Virus record (IMG/VR): IMGVR_UViG_3300028423_001161
Coordinates: 16,668-80,667 of that record
Strand: one strand, 5' to 3'
DNA: 64,000 nucleotides
From: a virus
The position numbers were made by a program, and so were the translations under genes. Under the pieces are notes generated by a model. That model ran no database searches and was not told where the DNA came from. It saw only the letters and a program-made list of their open reading frames with translations. The stretch's first letter is position 1, and each line of letters opens with the position of its first letter. This document shows positions 47,101 to 54,200 of this stretch, in pieces.

Positions 47101-49274
47101 CCAGTATCAACAGAAACATTGGGCTGAGAAGAGCAATGACCAAAGAACGGGCAACAGGCTTTGGCATGAACTTTTTGATGCTGAATGATCCTAACACTCC
47201 TGTGTTGGAGAACAGATCAGCATCTGAGATTGACGGCTATGGTCCATATCTCAGAGATGAAAACCTCATTTCAAGACTCAGCGGTGGCGCTACAAACACC
47301 ACCGAAGAGCTAGAACTCACGGTTCCTGGAGAATCCAACGAAGACTCTGTGTTTAACAAAGGTTCAATATTGATTGGTCCTCATCGTGGCCTATTTTACT
47401 ATGAGCCTAGCACAGGTATTCAGTATATGTGGAATTCTAGATCAGGCGAATATCGTCCCGTGAATCTCAGTGCTGAGCAAACACAGCAGTTGGATATTGC
47501 CTATCGTGACACAGCGTCACTGAAAGCCCCTGAGTTTCATATAGATGCCAAAGAAACCACAAGATCAATCACAGAGTGGCGGGCCACCACACAAACAGAA
47601 AAAGAGCGTCGCGATGCCGTGCTCAACGACAATGGAAATCCTGTGACTGCTATTGTGTACGGCAAAGACACAGTGGTTAGCCGCGGGGGTAGATACTATG
47701 TGGCAACATCAGATATCAACTATCAAGACAATGTAACGTTCAACAACAGCCTGTGGAGAGAAGTTTCAGATAGCGTTGAGCTGTCAGCACTTACTTCCAA
47801 CTCTACATTAACACTGACTTCTGTGCCGGGCACAGGACTAAGAACAACAGGAAATCCTGTGCCCGGCACACGCTTGCCTGGATATTTGATGACCACAACA
47901 AAACAATTTCAAGTAGGCGCCGAGACCCACACACTGTGGAGATATCGACTTAGACCCAACCCAGAGAACAGCTTCCTGATCTATGAAGCAGTACAGCATG
48001 CAGACAGCAGTGAGCCCTATTATATACTCATTGACAAATCAGCGCCTCTCACTGTGTCACATGATTTCTATGGCACTATAAACGCTCACAGCGACATGGG
48101 TGTGTACACTGATGTCAAAGACACTGACACTGCTCAAGGCAGAGATTACGATTTCACTGACTACTACTACGACAACCATGTGGACATAGAACTCAATGGC
48201 AACAACAAACTGACCAACGCCAGTGATCCCGTACAGAGAAGAAGATCGGAATCTTATGTGATTGACTTGCCTGCAGTTGAGCCTGCTATGCCTTTGAACA
48301 GTCAGATCATACCAGAACCGTTTGCTGTACAAGGCGGTAACGGCACTGATGCCAGAGAAAACTTCCTGTCGCTGCCTAGATTAACTGTTTCTAGCACACA
48401 AGAAGGCAACCCAATTGTTGACAATGATGATACCAAGCCTCTGGGAGAAGCAGAGATCACTGTGCAAGAACCTGGCTACAACAGATTTTTACTGTGGACT
48501 CCAGGATTAACACCGGGCAAATGGAGCCCGGCATATCAGGGCCCAGGTCCTCTGCCCGGAGCAGGCAATAACAACGTGGGCATTGGCTATGGGCGCGGTT
48601 ATCACACAGCCGGAGACAATCATCTGTCAGGTGAATATCCAGTAATACCATACAACGGCTATGACAAACCGTTGCCCAGGTTGCTGTATACCAGAAAATA
48701 CAGTGTGAGTCCTGCTGTGAACAACTACGTTACCAGTGTTTACACAGATAGCAACGGTCGAGAACTCACAGAGCAGGAAGTGCTAGACCTACTGGCTGAA
48801 GGCAAAACAGTAAATTACTCAGAGATAACACCCGACTTATCGGACCAAGGAAACACAGATATAAATAGTACGAAGGTCAGGCCCGAGGAAATTTTTGTAG
48901 CATGCTTTTGGACCGAGCCGCATAGATACAAGAATCAATTGGTAGGCTGGAACTACAAGGATCCAAATGCTGCAGGATTGCCAAAGCCTATCTACAGTGA
49001 CTATGATGGCACAGTAACACGAGTCAAGTATATCAGACTCACAGAGTTGCCGCCTACTGCAGTCACACAAAGGCCTATTCCAGACACAGGCTGGGCAGGC
49101 AACGACTGGAACAACAAACGCACAGATTTGGTGTTTGCAGAAAACAGCAACAGAGAAGACGAGATCTGGGACAGATACAGACCCAGTGAAAAACAAGCAG
49201 GCAGCACAGGCGATACAGATGAGAGCAACCCCACGCTCACAGTGGACACAAGCATTACGCCGAGGTTCTCCTAG
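35175..49274 (+). CDS. Giant baseplate/tail structural protein (gp7 position) with YHYH domain
   Basis: A single 4699-residue frame with no interruption. The N-terminus (MADKKIYKRLPAVLQTTAIKNFF, then ENYSTFLPPIDIDKFVNYSEYYW near residues 112-134) resembles, from memory, giant structural proteins of marine T4-like phages. SHSPVVGWASDGLPIYGPYG (about residues 1716-1735) is a YHYH domain. Beta modules of the form GSGYT...P.VTI...G..A.A.AVV.G recur near residues 690-740, 1850-1930, 2615-2650 and 3240-3495. The C-terminus (about 4400-4650) has ELPPTAVTQRPIPDTGWAGN. It follows gp6 by 14 bases, so it may replace T4 gp7/gp8 in the wedge periphery. ATG with AAGGC upstream. There is no enzyme motif beyond YHYH. 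Confidence 0.8.
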   Translation: MADKKIYKRLPAVLQTTAIKNFFESTVEQLFSKSNVDNIQGFIGSQRSEDAGASGTYLPEPSITKRFYGLSPTVNTLNPDTGDSENLIYYDELVDILKTYGVDVRDHNKIFSENYSTFLPPIDIDKFVNYSEYYWAPKGPSTIVVQGTLEHPVDVDRDVLGQTQFTPPGGVPFRNGMIVEFGGDFVIPNTRLGVEYIVEGVGESIFFVPKADNFSTRFSTPGEDQFDLGLEDTDDTVETVHSSADYLSNVEILSGGVGYVEPKLFVYDNPLVSVTDNSGDNISALTPYWQDDPANVDLRTTDPSTGLQNANLISLASIVDYETQQGILTEYDTVKALYDNSELRTGSVAEFDLGVDSDHSITDVDITNNNSSDPKHLYSGQVRYVLYDKLVEHQANLSLTAEQATGNSTPQVFETSEFVLDSVTDIKVGQQITGLFKGIVKNITPASRIIELEEPVPVTVGMFSQDSTLRFQGRGFSADLRFDDVHTVTEGSVVTILESQRKPGVNPNNFNDYYVINALPGFDQDGGPPWSGTDTQEVSDYLLQQRGATNRNVWSRVNFWYHRQNFVDAGDELPPVSQRAKRPIIEFDRNLELYNHGTNSLGFVNTASTELTLDDINGRPSGFLIDGVPTENASFIFPEGKVEDIKYVYTTTTVQDDVEITFSDPANPDPSNIEIAVVGNVTLGGFAENGYVDSIEIIDPGANYTSNVEVVISHSAGRDAQATAVVDGSGSITEILLFDRTPESVSYDGEYVNVRFNGSHGLSDGDTVNVIGADPSEYNGTYQIIVTSSNEFLYLPKIRPSADTASTLPTVKTGGRSYYETGLVRVTRLPDPNLNPEDAVDGDENFVPLEAQPGDIVQVTGGSVALGREYVFESTEWSVAQEKVTVNQAPLFNLYDTSGRYLGDNGVYPNNNFAGSKIFGYATTAPDSDSVLGTQPDTELGFPVVFKQFKATSEIVFENYLDTSSYSYRPLGADSDLDVTGYYYYKLLTEPVGYHSAWKVVDDRSTQRIYTVYNITQIEVDQQRVNYFVGCLPELDSSAPSGYDIRVRVNGEIRTDYTYGTTQSGYIDFESFDLSAGDLLEIDAYGEEGLFDINTASKYELPLGWSRNPENQDILYTSEPEFLEHFRRYLSDQPGFRGDVFANNNSSSIPLNPRHATEIVNTTQDIMLGAFLIDDQPHNLVDALRFTALEYSKYKNRVQAEIDRYNQLNNIDSLGVDAVLEQVLRNVISFKVGNEVFNRTYVMPFGDNYEEETFTVALNQTDFVLSTSLDFNQLENTLLVFHNGNLLRIDNCYVLSDHAPITITVQNEVGLQPGDTITARIYNSERDSAQCPPTPSTMGLFPLYIPTILVDDSYQTPVEVILGHDGSRTPIKGDSRDHILLEYEKRIYNAAKKEFREANSLPEYNLANVRAGAFRDTGYAYTEFYDLMRNSFSRWTVDNTVDAVTNEYFDLDNEFTWNYGTQALPGHWRGIYEYYYDTVRPHTHPWEMLGFTEEPLWWDTEYTRQEINQRDEVISILSYGPDNTRLWQDLEQGIIRQGPRENFSDGRYLLDNPYRRVGLSEIIPVDNNGELISPFRLFSTGTTQILEQWQNSVTGNNDPDYAFRTSSFQQVNSLNVSYDTSGGISGNGNVYVSTTENSVSIPRKDLNVLVRDESPMPDDKIVAVLVNGEPVYGIKSPDSWNNQDVWHYNLGYDYTLQDQLRVITPQVLGISNWDSESHSPVVGWASDGLPIYGPYGYEDPSDSNSSIVAIRSPWVLREANNRQINPGGAHTGVFIEDYKYDATLSGQPGYTGKHNQRYGVTPDSPTQPIYYYVLTVDENLEPAFPYHVGGGTTNVDQWANNYFSTAPLRGRISDVLVQEQGALYDPANTTIAITDSNGNDTATANAVIEDGHIVDVVVTDAGSGYSEAQATVVDSSGSGVRAKLDVVVSTSDNSTGNSFVNTDATASIVSVLDTQLVRDGNEISNNWKFGDVAPAEYAWRSTEQYPFAVAEALLLAKPGRFARIFSEPSKLHRPDIDRRMLLNRDTNKRWQFLDPAQFSVHGDIDNNGNFVTNVGYTQFINSWLKFQGLDTDVDFVPKLRTLNMKLSHRMSGYIDKDTLTVRTDQYSNDGNATSLIVPQKNISVAVHSSPNKTRNFYSGVQIEKTLGGYRLRGYDRNQGYFSILESDQTGPRQRVTVGGEPASYVPWEPNQTYRKDAIVERLGNFYQAKLTVSSGTEFDKSLWTRLPSLPQIGGATSTLYQRTTGRTLRVNYETEFDSIDQVYDFLISLGRYQQRSGYDFGDYDEAIADVRDWSYAAKQFLFWTTGQWEVGNTLELSPLAPRVAFSVPTGFISKINRSDREQFSVVNAAGAVIDPQQCEIVRQDNRIEIAPPAGDQIYGVLLYTKEIEHAMTLDNLTEFADVIYNPVINQKHSRLKVTGTRTRNWTGKLLSEGFVIDEDELKPNLDNLAESLGRYHELGFIPVEKQVYEQARALFGYTDREYLRELDIIDDQQFDFYKGMIQSKGTDSSLTRIGRSKTVAEGNISVYSEWALRVADFGDTESDQSLELQVNKSDIVQNPQLITLALPEDITNSVERIDVLEAKFVYTSTPEIELPAPADPTGTQALAAATLDSTGKLSSITVTEAGSGYGASIGADVIAANVLVDSESTRFVEVAATPLANNIIDFDQPEIVFSVTDNISGANIDAVVPANGNVVIEDVLSEINSNALVNSHLTMRAFSNLNNGNVVYNVRLSGSDFTVTDGANIGVANGSYQPVQKYAIDTATNSEPEIDINDVTVLVDGQVVPSAQGNVTNWTFSASNTITVTSDSVYPENANANSSASFALGTTVTNIETDSNGRYRYLELYINGVRVTNIRNGLGVDANTGLPLYSGTVYEIVGGNTLRFPDINLIPKQALAELYDPPLEQAIEYNEQRELYYGFNSDTEFRLVEKATVEFDNSYQGDLPGKTLNIRVTSKDRIAVRTQTVRSFEITPDAQDDDVLFIDIDNADKFLKRPSDVADKGLWPTMSAVDASGVTDSRYPTIRNSGYVNASNVNFQAYDIGSLPDLFSDDVIIKPDSGDLIHIAVSENRDWNVYRMSQVNTNESFLFRNEDGDVSLYTDVSLFNFLDGNQIGEDNTGRFLDYVLTLKNANISDTVVVWRNEDIVQAQQYDLREFEAPRMVEARIASIGPADLTEITDLQPATSRTLQNLTLTPLDNTSNTVLVTSPDLGDLREGDAVQLIDNVGISYVSEAKHTVDTGNNTITMSAQTVESISVDSNGDGYDFVPNVTVDTGTAEGNTQAVAVVAGSIDSVDISGTSDHSEADAYLTGPGNNADIQVDIVDGSVTAINIIDPGSEYNTSALPSVSIESPANGVTANAEVTSDDIDDTTGSLLRIRVTDPGSGYTASQRPNVTIDPSPTGNDATASAVITGNIAVDVIDGGNGYVVGDSNIEVVGNGTYADASLNITGSVNQVLVQNTAVGYTGVPDVTIEAPLSGNTATATAVMNTGVDRIQEAANISSDGNVYVSLTGNVSFVTAGNSNADLTQRDLDNVRQARLILANSYLVENLDANTGTFELADTVFSDTQPLGEFVLSANATTSDNSIVIQGTPGLVDGDVVFYNSNVLGNISGVTVTNTTTTINMDSNLTANVSAGEQVSIVGDSVWQEGVIDVTGYTVKIRRQFEPLASNATYHTVNNLTLNSFTIESANVTDSVNAIGVHLNQSEITVNNHNQQVGDFVRLDTNTVSGRYQIQRIQGNTMVIDAPFRSGFTEGNIIGRGVEIKTTNPHTITSVYAANNKRVAVHFAEPLYYNKVYPISRVTPDSLIVDGFWPQDDTEHVFYEERYGTVNSAEPLFVPGDANSAVSANALSATNVIELSRNSRLNDMVAHYSSNSAVISSKHVTVFDLFTDSAGTPLSAVQLVDEQSAGNTVNYVNTVAVVDPEALPDNNVSVEVMVTRQILRSDNRYPVLTTLDHNRMFVNGSAIEIDSYNNPEALTASINRNIGLRRAMTKERATGFGMNFLMLNDPNTPVLENRSASEIDGYGPYLRDENLISRLSGGATNTTEELELTVPGESNEDSVFNKGSILIGPHRGLFYYEPSTGIQYMWNSRSGEYRPVNLSAEQTQQLDIAYRDTASLKAPEFHIDAKETTRSITEWRATTQTEKERRDAVLNDNGNPVTAIVYGKDTVVSRGGRYYVATSDINYQDNVTFNNSLWREVSDSVELSALTSNSTLTLTSVPGTGLRTTGNPVPGTRLPGYLMTTTKQFQVGAETHTLWRYRLRPNPENSFLIYEAVQHADSSEPYYILIDKSAPLTVSHDFYGTINAHSDMGVYTDVKDTDTAQGRDYDFTDYYYDNHVDIELNGNNKLTNASDPVQRRRSESYVIDLPAVEPAMPLNSQIIPEPFAVQGGNGTDARENFLSLPRLTVSSTQEGNPIVDNDDTKPLGEAEITVQEPGYNRFLLWTPGLTPGKWSPAYQGPGPLPGAGNNNVGIGYGRGYHTAGDNHLSGEYPVIPYNGYDKPLPRLLYTRKYSVSPAVNNYVTSVYTDSNGRELTEQEVLDLLAEGKTVNYSEITPDLSDQGNTDINSTKVRPEEIFVACFWTEPHRYKNQLVGWNYKDPNAAGLPKPIYSDYDGTVTRVKYIRLTELPPTAVTQRPIPDTGWAGNDWNNKRTDLVFAENSNREDEIWDRYRPSEKQAGSTGDTDESNPTLTVDTSITPRFS
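37240..45660 (+). repeat. Dispersed GSGY-type beta repeats inside the giant protein
   Basis: Copies are near 37240-37390, 40730-40960, 43020-43110 and, as a tandem array of four or more, 44930-45660. Each has a glycine-tyrosine turn (PGANY, AGSGY, PGSGY, GGNGY), a valine-rich strand, then an Ala-rich strand. Similar units occur at 52920-53140 in the 2736-residue protein. Confidence 0.6.
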
Positions 49275-49286
49275 GAGTAGCACGAC

Positions 49287-51197
49287 ATGGCAAATGTGAG
49301 CATTGATGTAGCAGGTCAACTAAGACCAGATCTCGTTGCCAGAGACGTGGTGCCTGTCACTGATTCTGGTCCAGTGATAGACGGCAGTGTGCTCGAAGGT
49401 TTGCCCGGTCCTTGTGTGCCCGTGCCCCAGCCAGGTGAGCAGATACCCCAGCAGGTTACATCCTGTGTCAACGCTCCCAGCGCAAGAAACCTCAGATATT
49501 TTAACAGCAAAACACAAATACCGTTGAGCACAGAAACTGGTCAGCGATCACAGTTTGTTGGTTTTGAGTCCGTGAAAATTGCAGGAGAGGATCCTGTGCG
49601 TGTGTTTTTTGATTTCAACACAATCAACAGTGAATTCAACGGCGCAGGCGTTACTATTATACAGAGCAACACTCCATTTCCAGAAAATGCATCTTCCGCA
49701 GACATCACAGAATGGTTTGACCGACCGGATACAAGAAAGCTGCGCGACACTCGCAGCAACGGTCGAGAAGCAACCAGCAATGGACAGCAAATTGGTAGAT
49801 TTGGCTTTGACGCATGGTCGTCATCCAGAGATCCTAGCTATGGCGAAGTACAACGGCTTATTGGCGTAGAAAATCTACAATCTGACAACAATTTTGCAGT
49901 GGGCACAGACATTGCGGAGCCGCCGGTGCTTGATTTTCCTGTGGCACAGTTGCCCATTTATAGTCAAAATGCTGATCTCAGATGTCGCGGCTACGGATTT
50001 ATACAAACAACAGCAGACTGTAGAAACGGCGAGTATCTCACTGTGTTTGTGATCAGTGATATAAACACCGCCAGCTTGTTCGAAGACAGTGACCCAGTGC
50101 TGTGGCAAGCAGTAGTAGATTTCAACACTGAGTTTGTTGCAGAAAGCAATGAGCCAGAAGCCTGCAGTGAAGACACAGAGAATGCACCCAGCAGAGCGTA
50201 TCAACAGGGCGCTATTATCAACGAGTGGGTCGGTCAAAACACCTATGGCTATTTCGGCCAGGTCAACCAGCCAGGCGAAACAGCACCCAACGACTCCGAC
50301 GACGAAAACTTTATTCCTGTACAGCCCAGTGAAAGATATCTAGACAATATCTACTATCCCTATGAAATGCCAAACCCCAACGAATACCTTGCGCCCAGTG
50401 GTCTGACACCGGGCTATAATCAAGATCCACTGAGATCAGCGGTAACTGGGCCGGGTGTCACACAGCTTGCCTCAAGATATATACAGAGCCTCGACGATGT
50501 GTTTACTTTTGGCGGTCCGTATCGCACAGTGGAAATCAAAGGTTATTTTCGTGCTCCTGTTACAGGTGACTACTTGTTTTCTGCGTCTGCGCAAGACGGC
50601 TTATGGATGTGGCTCAGCAGCCGCGGTGTATCAAACACACGGAGAGTAGGCGTCAGCGAAGAAGGCGCAGAGTACTTCAAAGAGGACGGTTTCAATCCTT
50701 CAAACAGCAAAAGCTACAATAGACAAAATTATGTTTTGCGTGTAGGTGCGCTCACTGCTAACACAGGAGCAAGAACAGTGTCCAACGGAATTGCTGTAGC
50801 ACTAGAGGAAGGCAAATACTATTTTGTGAGAATATTGGCCGGTTGTCACGAGGTTGCTGGAAGATTCAGCATATCCTATCAAGCCGACACTGAAAACAGC
50901 GGCAACAATGTGGTAGGAACGTTGAGATTTTCAGGCAGAAGTTGTGTCGAAGACTCTCCTCCGAACACCACAAACCCAGATGCAACTGTGCCCGGCAGTG
51001 GAAGCGGTGGCGGCGGAATTTCATTGCCCGGGCCAGGTCCAGGCGGCGGCTTCTTGGGCACTGGAGGAGGATTTTCGGGTTCGGCTTTTGCACCAGCAGG
51101 CTTTTGGAGTCACAACTGGGGGCCAATTGGCACTTCCTTGGGCGGATTTGGTGGACGCGACAGAGATTTTAGTGTAACTATCAGGGACCCTGAGTAA
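49287..51197 (+). CDS. Structural protein with PA14-like carbohydrate-binding domain
   Basis: A 636-residue protein. Residues about 405-545 (YRTVEIKGYFRAPVTGDYLF, then SASAQDGLWMWLSS and YYFVRILAGCHEVAGRFSISYQ) match the PA14/GLEYA beta-barrel, which binds glycans in adhesins. The N-terminal 400 residues carry several cysteines and are of unknown fold. The C-terminal 70 residues are Gly/Pro-rich (GSGSGGGGISLPGPGPGGGF) and resemble the flexible tips of phage adhesins. ATG 49287 has TAGGAG, 12 bases after the giant gene. A role in host-surface glycan recognition is inferred. Confidence 0.65.
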   Translation: MANVSIDVAGQLRPDLVARDVVPVTDSGPVIDGSVLEGLPGPCVPVPQPGEQIPQQVTSCVNAPSARNLRYFNSKTQIPLSTETGQRSQFVGFESVKIAGEDPVRVFFDFNTINSEFNGAGVTIIQSNTPFPENASSADITEWFDRPDTRKLRDTRSNGREATSNGQQIGRFGFDAWSSSRDPSYGEVQRLIGVENLQSDNNFAVGTDIAEPPVLDFPVAQLPIYSQNADLRCRGYGFIQTTADCRNGEYLTVFVISDINTASLFEDSDPVLWQAVVDFNTEFVAESNEPEACSEDTENAPSRAYQQGAIINEWVGQNTYGYFGQVNQPGETAPNDSDDENFIPVQPSERYLDNIYYPYEMPNPNEYLAPSGLTPGYNQDPLRSAVTGPGVTQLASRYIQSLDDVFTFGGPYRTVEIKGYFRAPVTGDYLFSASAQDGLWMWLSSRGVSNTRRVGVSEEGAEYFKEDGFNPSNSKSYNRQNYVLRVGALTANTGARTVSNGIAVALEEGKYYFVRILAGCHEVAGRFSISYQADTENSGNNVVGTLRFSGRSCVEDSPPNTTNPDATVPGSGSGGGGISLPGPGPGGGFLGTGGGFSGSAFAPAGFWSHNWGPIGTSLGGFGGRDRDFSVTIRDPE

Positions 51198-51202
51198 TAA
51201 TT

Positions 51203-54200
51203 ATGAAAAACATACAACCTAGTACAAGTTCAAAGCAGAGATTCAACGAGGTGCCATACCCGTTTGTCACCCAGTCTCAGTATCAGAAGTTTTTAAACTG
51301 CATAGACTCTGAGAATCTTTCGCTGTCTGCTGACGGTCTAGGATTTACTGCAGAGCAGCTTAGATGTGCTGCTAAAGTCTTAGGAACCTGCCCTCCGGGA
51401 TATCAAAGCCGCTGTGAGAATCTAAACATTCAACAGCAGGTAGATACACCCATACTAAGTCCTGCGCCAGGAGTAAACCCTGCTAATGCAAGAAGCAGTG
51501 TGCGTGTGCCCACAGACAACAGTAATCTTGCTGTTTCAGACAGTAGAACTTCTGTGTTTCGCAAGGGGCAGTATACAACCAGCTTTGGTTCCAGTGACGC
51601 AGGCACACAGGCTACAAATTCACAGAAAACCTATATGCCCAGCTCGTTTGTGAAGCCAAAACAACAGCTGATAACACGTGAACAGTATGGTTTTGTGGCA
51701 GATCTTGACAACGACAGATTTGTCAGTGATACTGCACAGCGAGTCAGCGGCGGTTATGTGGTGCCGCTGTCACAGTCGTTGCAGACAGCCAGTAGAACAC
51801 CTCGAGCTATCAAAAACATTGAACTGCAGAATCAGCCTTGGGCACAAGGTCTACAAAGCCTTAACAATCTCAATGACACTGCCAGCAGTATTCGAATAAA
51901 TCCCAAACGCATTGGGTCTAAGGTCAACATAGGTCAGAGACCCATTGACAACGTTGTGCCAGGAAGAAAATCCATTGACACACCTCAAGGCACAGTGAGC
52001 AACAGCAGCTTCACAGGGCCAGCATTTGATCAACCGGTTGCCGAAGATGTAACCGGAAGCACCATTGACTCTGAGGGCAACAGCACTGCGCTAGGCAAAG
52101 CCATCGATAACCTCGAGTCTAACCAGAACTCAGATAATGCAACATCTGCTGGCAACAGTGTGATTGACACTGAGAATATACGCTTCAACAATGTGCCAGA
52201 AGTTGAAATAACGCCTTTGGTGCTTGATGACAGTGGAGATTATGTGCCTGCTGGCCAAACAGCCATTGCAAGGTTGTCTAAGCCCACGCCTGAATACACT
52301 GTCACAGGCGAGAGCATGCTGGGCATTCCCGAAAACAGTGAGGTCTATTTCAACGGACAAAAAGTGATCATCCGAGGCAACGATCCCAGAGATATTGCCA
52401 CACAGGTCAATTGTGCAAATATCAATCTCACTGCACGAACCACACGCGGTGCCGGAGGACAGCCAGATGTGGTTATATCCAGTTGCGACGGTTCGCCGTG
52501 GACAGTTGCCAATGGTTGTGCTGGCGGAAGATACAAACAGGTAGGCGATTTTCACATCAACAGGGGCTTTGAGCAACAGACCAACCTCTCCGAAACTTCC
52601 AGTTTAACCAACAATGCCACAGTGATCCCTGCCAGTCTATCATCATTTACAAATTCCAACGGCACAGGCCAAAGAAATCCGTTTCAGGTTATTGGAGCCG
52701 ACGGAGATCCTGTGTTACAGACCTCAGACAGCGGCGGTTTGCCAAACAGAAGCGACTATATTAGATATTTTCCTACGCCTGATGCAACAGGCCCAGGCGT
52801 CACCTCCCTGTTACCACAGGATACTCAAACATTCACTGAAAACCGTGTGTTCAGCACAGGCGGCAGTGGTTATCGCATAGGCGACAGACTGAGACTGGTG
52901 GGCGGCACCCCTGTGAACAGCAGCAAGGCGCCTCTCACTGTGATTTGTATTGACAGCGCAGGTGCTGGTTACACTGATCCGGCAAATCTTGAAGTGATAA
53001 TCAACAGCGACGGCAATGCACCGGGCATCGGGGCATCAGCAGTGGTAACAGAACTTGATGAATCCGGTGGCATTGCTGACATACAGGTAATCAACCAAGG
53101 TGCAGGCTATGATGTGCAGAATCCGCCAACCATAGAGATACGTGATCGTTCGCCGTTGTCACAGGATCTCACAGACATCAGTGCAGCATGGCCCGAGGAA
53201 GTCACACTTGACGGCGGCAGTATTGTGCGCATCCTTGCTGAACAAGACATCGATGATCCGTCTGGCGAATCTGCAGGACAGCGTGCATTCTTCACGCGCT
53301 TTGTGAGGACCACTGCTCCAGTGCAGTTTGGCACCAGCAACAGCTATACAAGAACCATATCACACAGCGGCAATCTCAGCGGTTCAGAAATTGGCATGTA
53401 CTTCCAGGAAAATGCTGCACAGCAGTCACTGGCACTGGTGCTGGATCAAGAAATCGCTGAACTTGATGAGAATATACGCCGTTTCAGCTATATTGGAATT
53501 TCAGTGGACGGCGGCCAAGAACAATTGTATTGGATTCCTGATTTGTCTACCACTGAGGGCGCCGGCGACAGATATCCAAACTTTGCCGGGGTAGTAACAC
53601 TGGAAAGTGCTTTTGACAGTCAGCAAGATGTTGAAGCAGCATTTCCGGAAGGAAGCACTGTTAGTATACGTGTAAAAACACCTTGGTGGAAAAATCTTGT
53701 GCCTGGCAACAACGGAGAAAGACCCACACTGGTAGACACTGTGGATCCTCGTGTACAAAAAGTGCCAGCACAGCTCAGTGCTAAAATTGGCATTAGGCCC
53801 GATGCTGTAAACAACCCTGACAGTCTTGAGAACACAAACAGTGCGTTTCTAGATGGTTACAGTGGTCTAGCAGGACCGTTGCGTGTGGCAAAATTCATTG
53901 TAACTGCTGTGGACAACGAAGGCGGAATCACAGCACTGAGAGTGATTGACAGAGGTCTCTACAAGATTTTTCCAAGTGATCTCACCTATGGCATTCCCCT
54001 AGAGTACGATTATGAATCACAGGGACTGGCCACTTTATCGGAATCAGGCACCAGCATTGACAGCACACAGCGTTATAGACTGTTGGGTGTAGGCGATCCA
54101 GCCAGAGACAACATAGGCTATGGACCGGGTCACCCAGAGTATCAAAGCTATTCATACATAGGAGACGGATCAAACATAGCATATGTGGGTTCAGCCGCAG

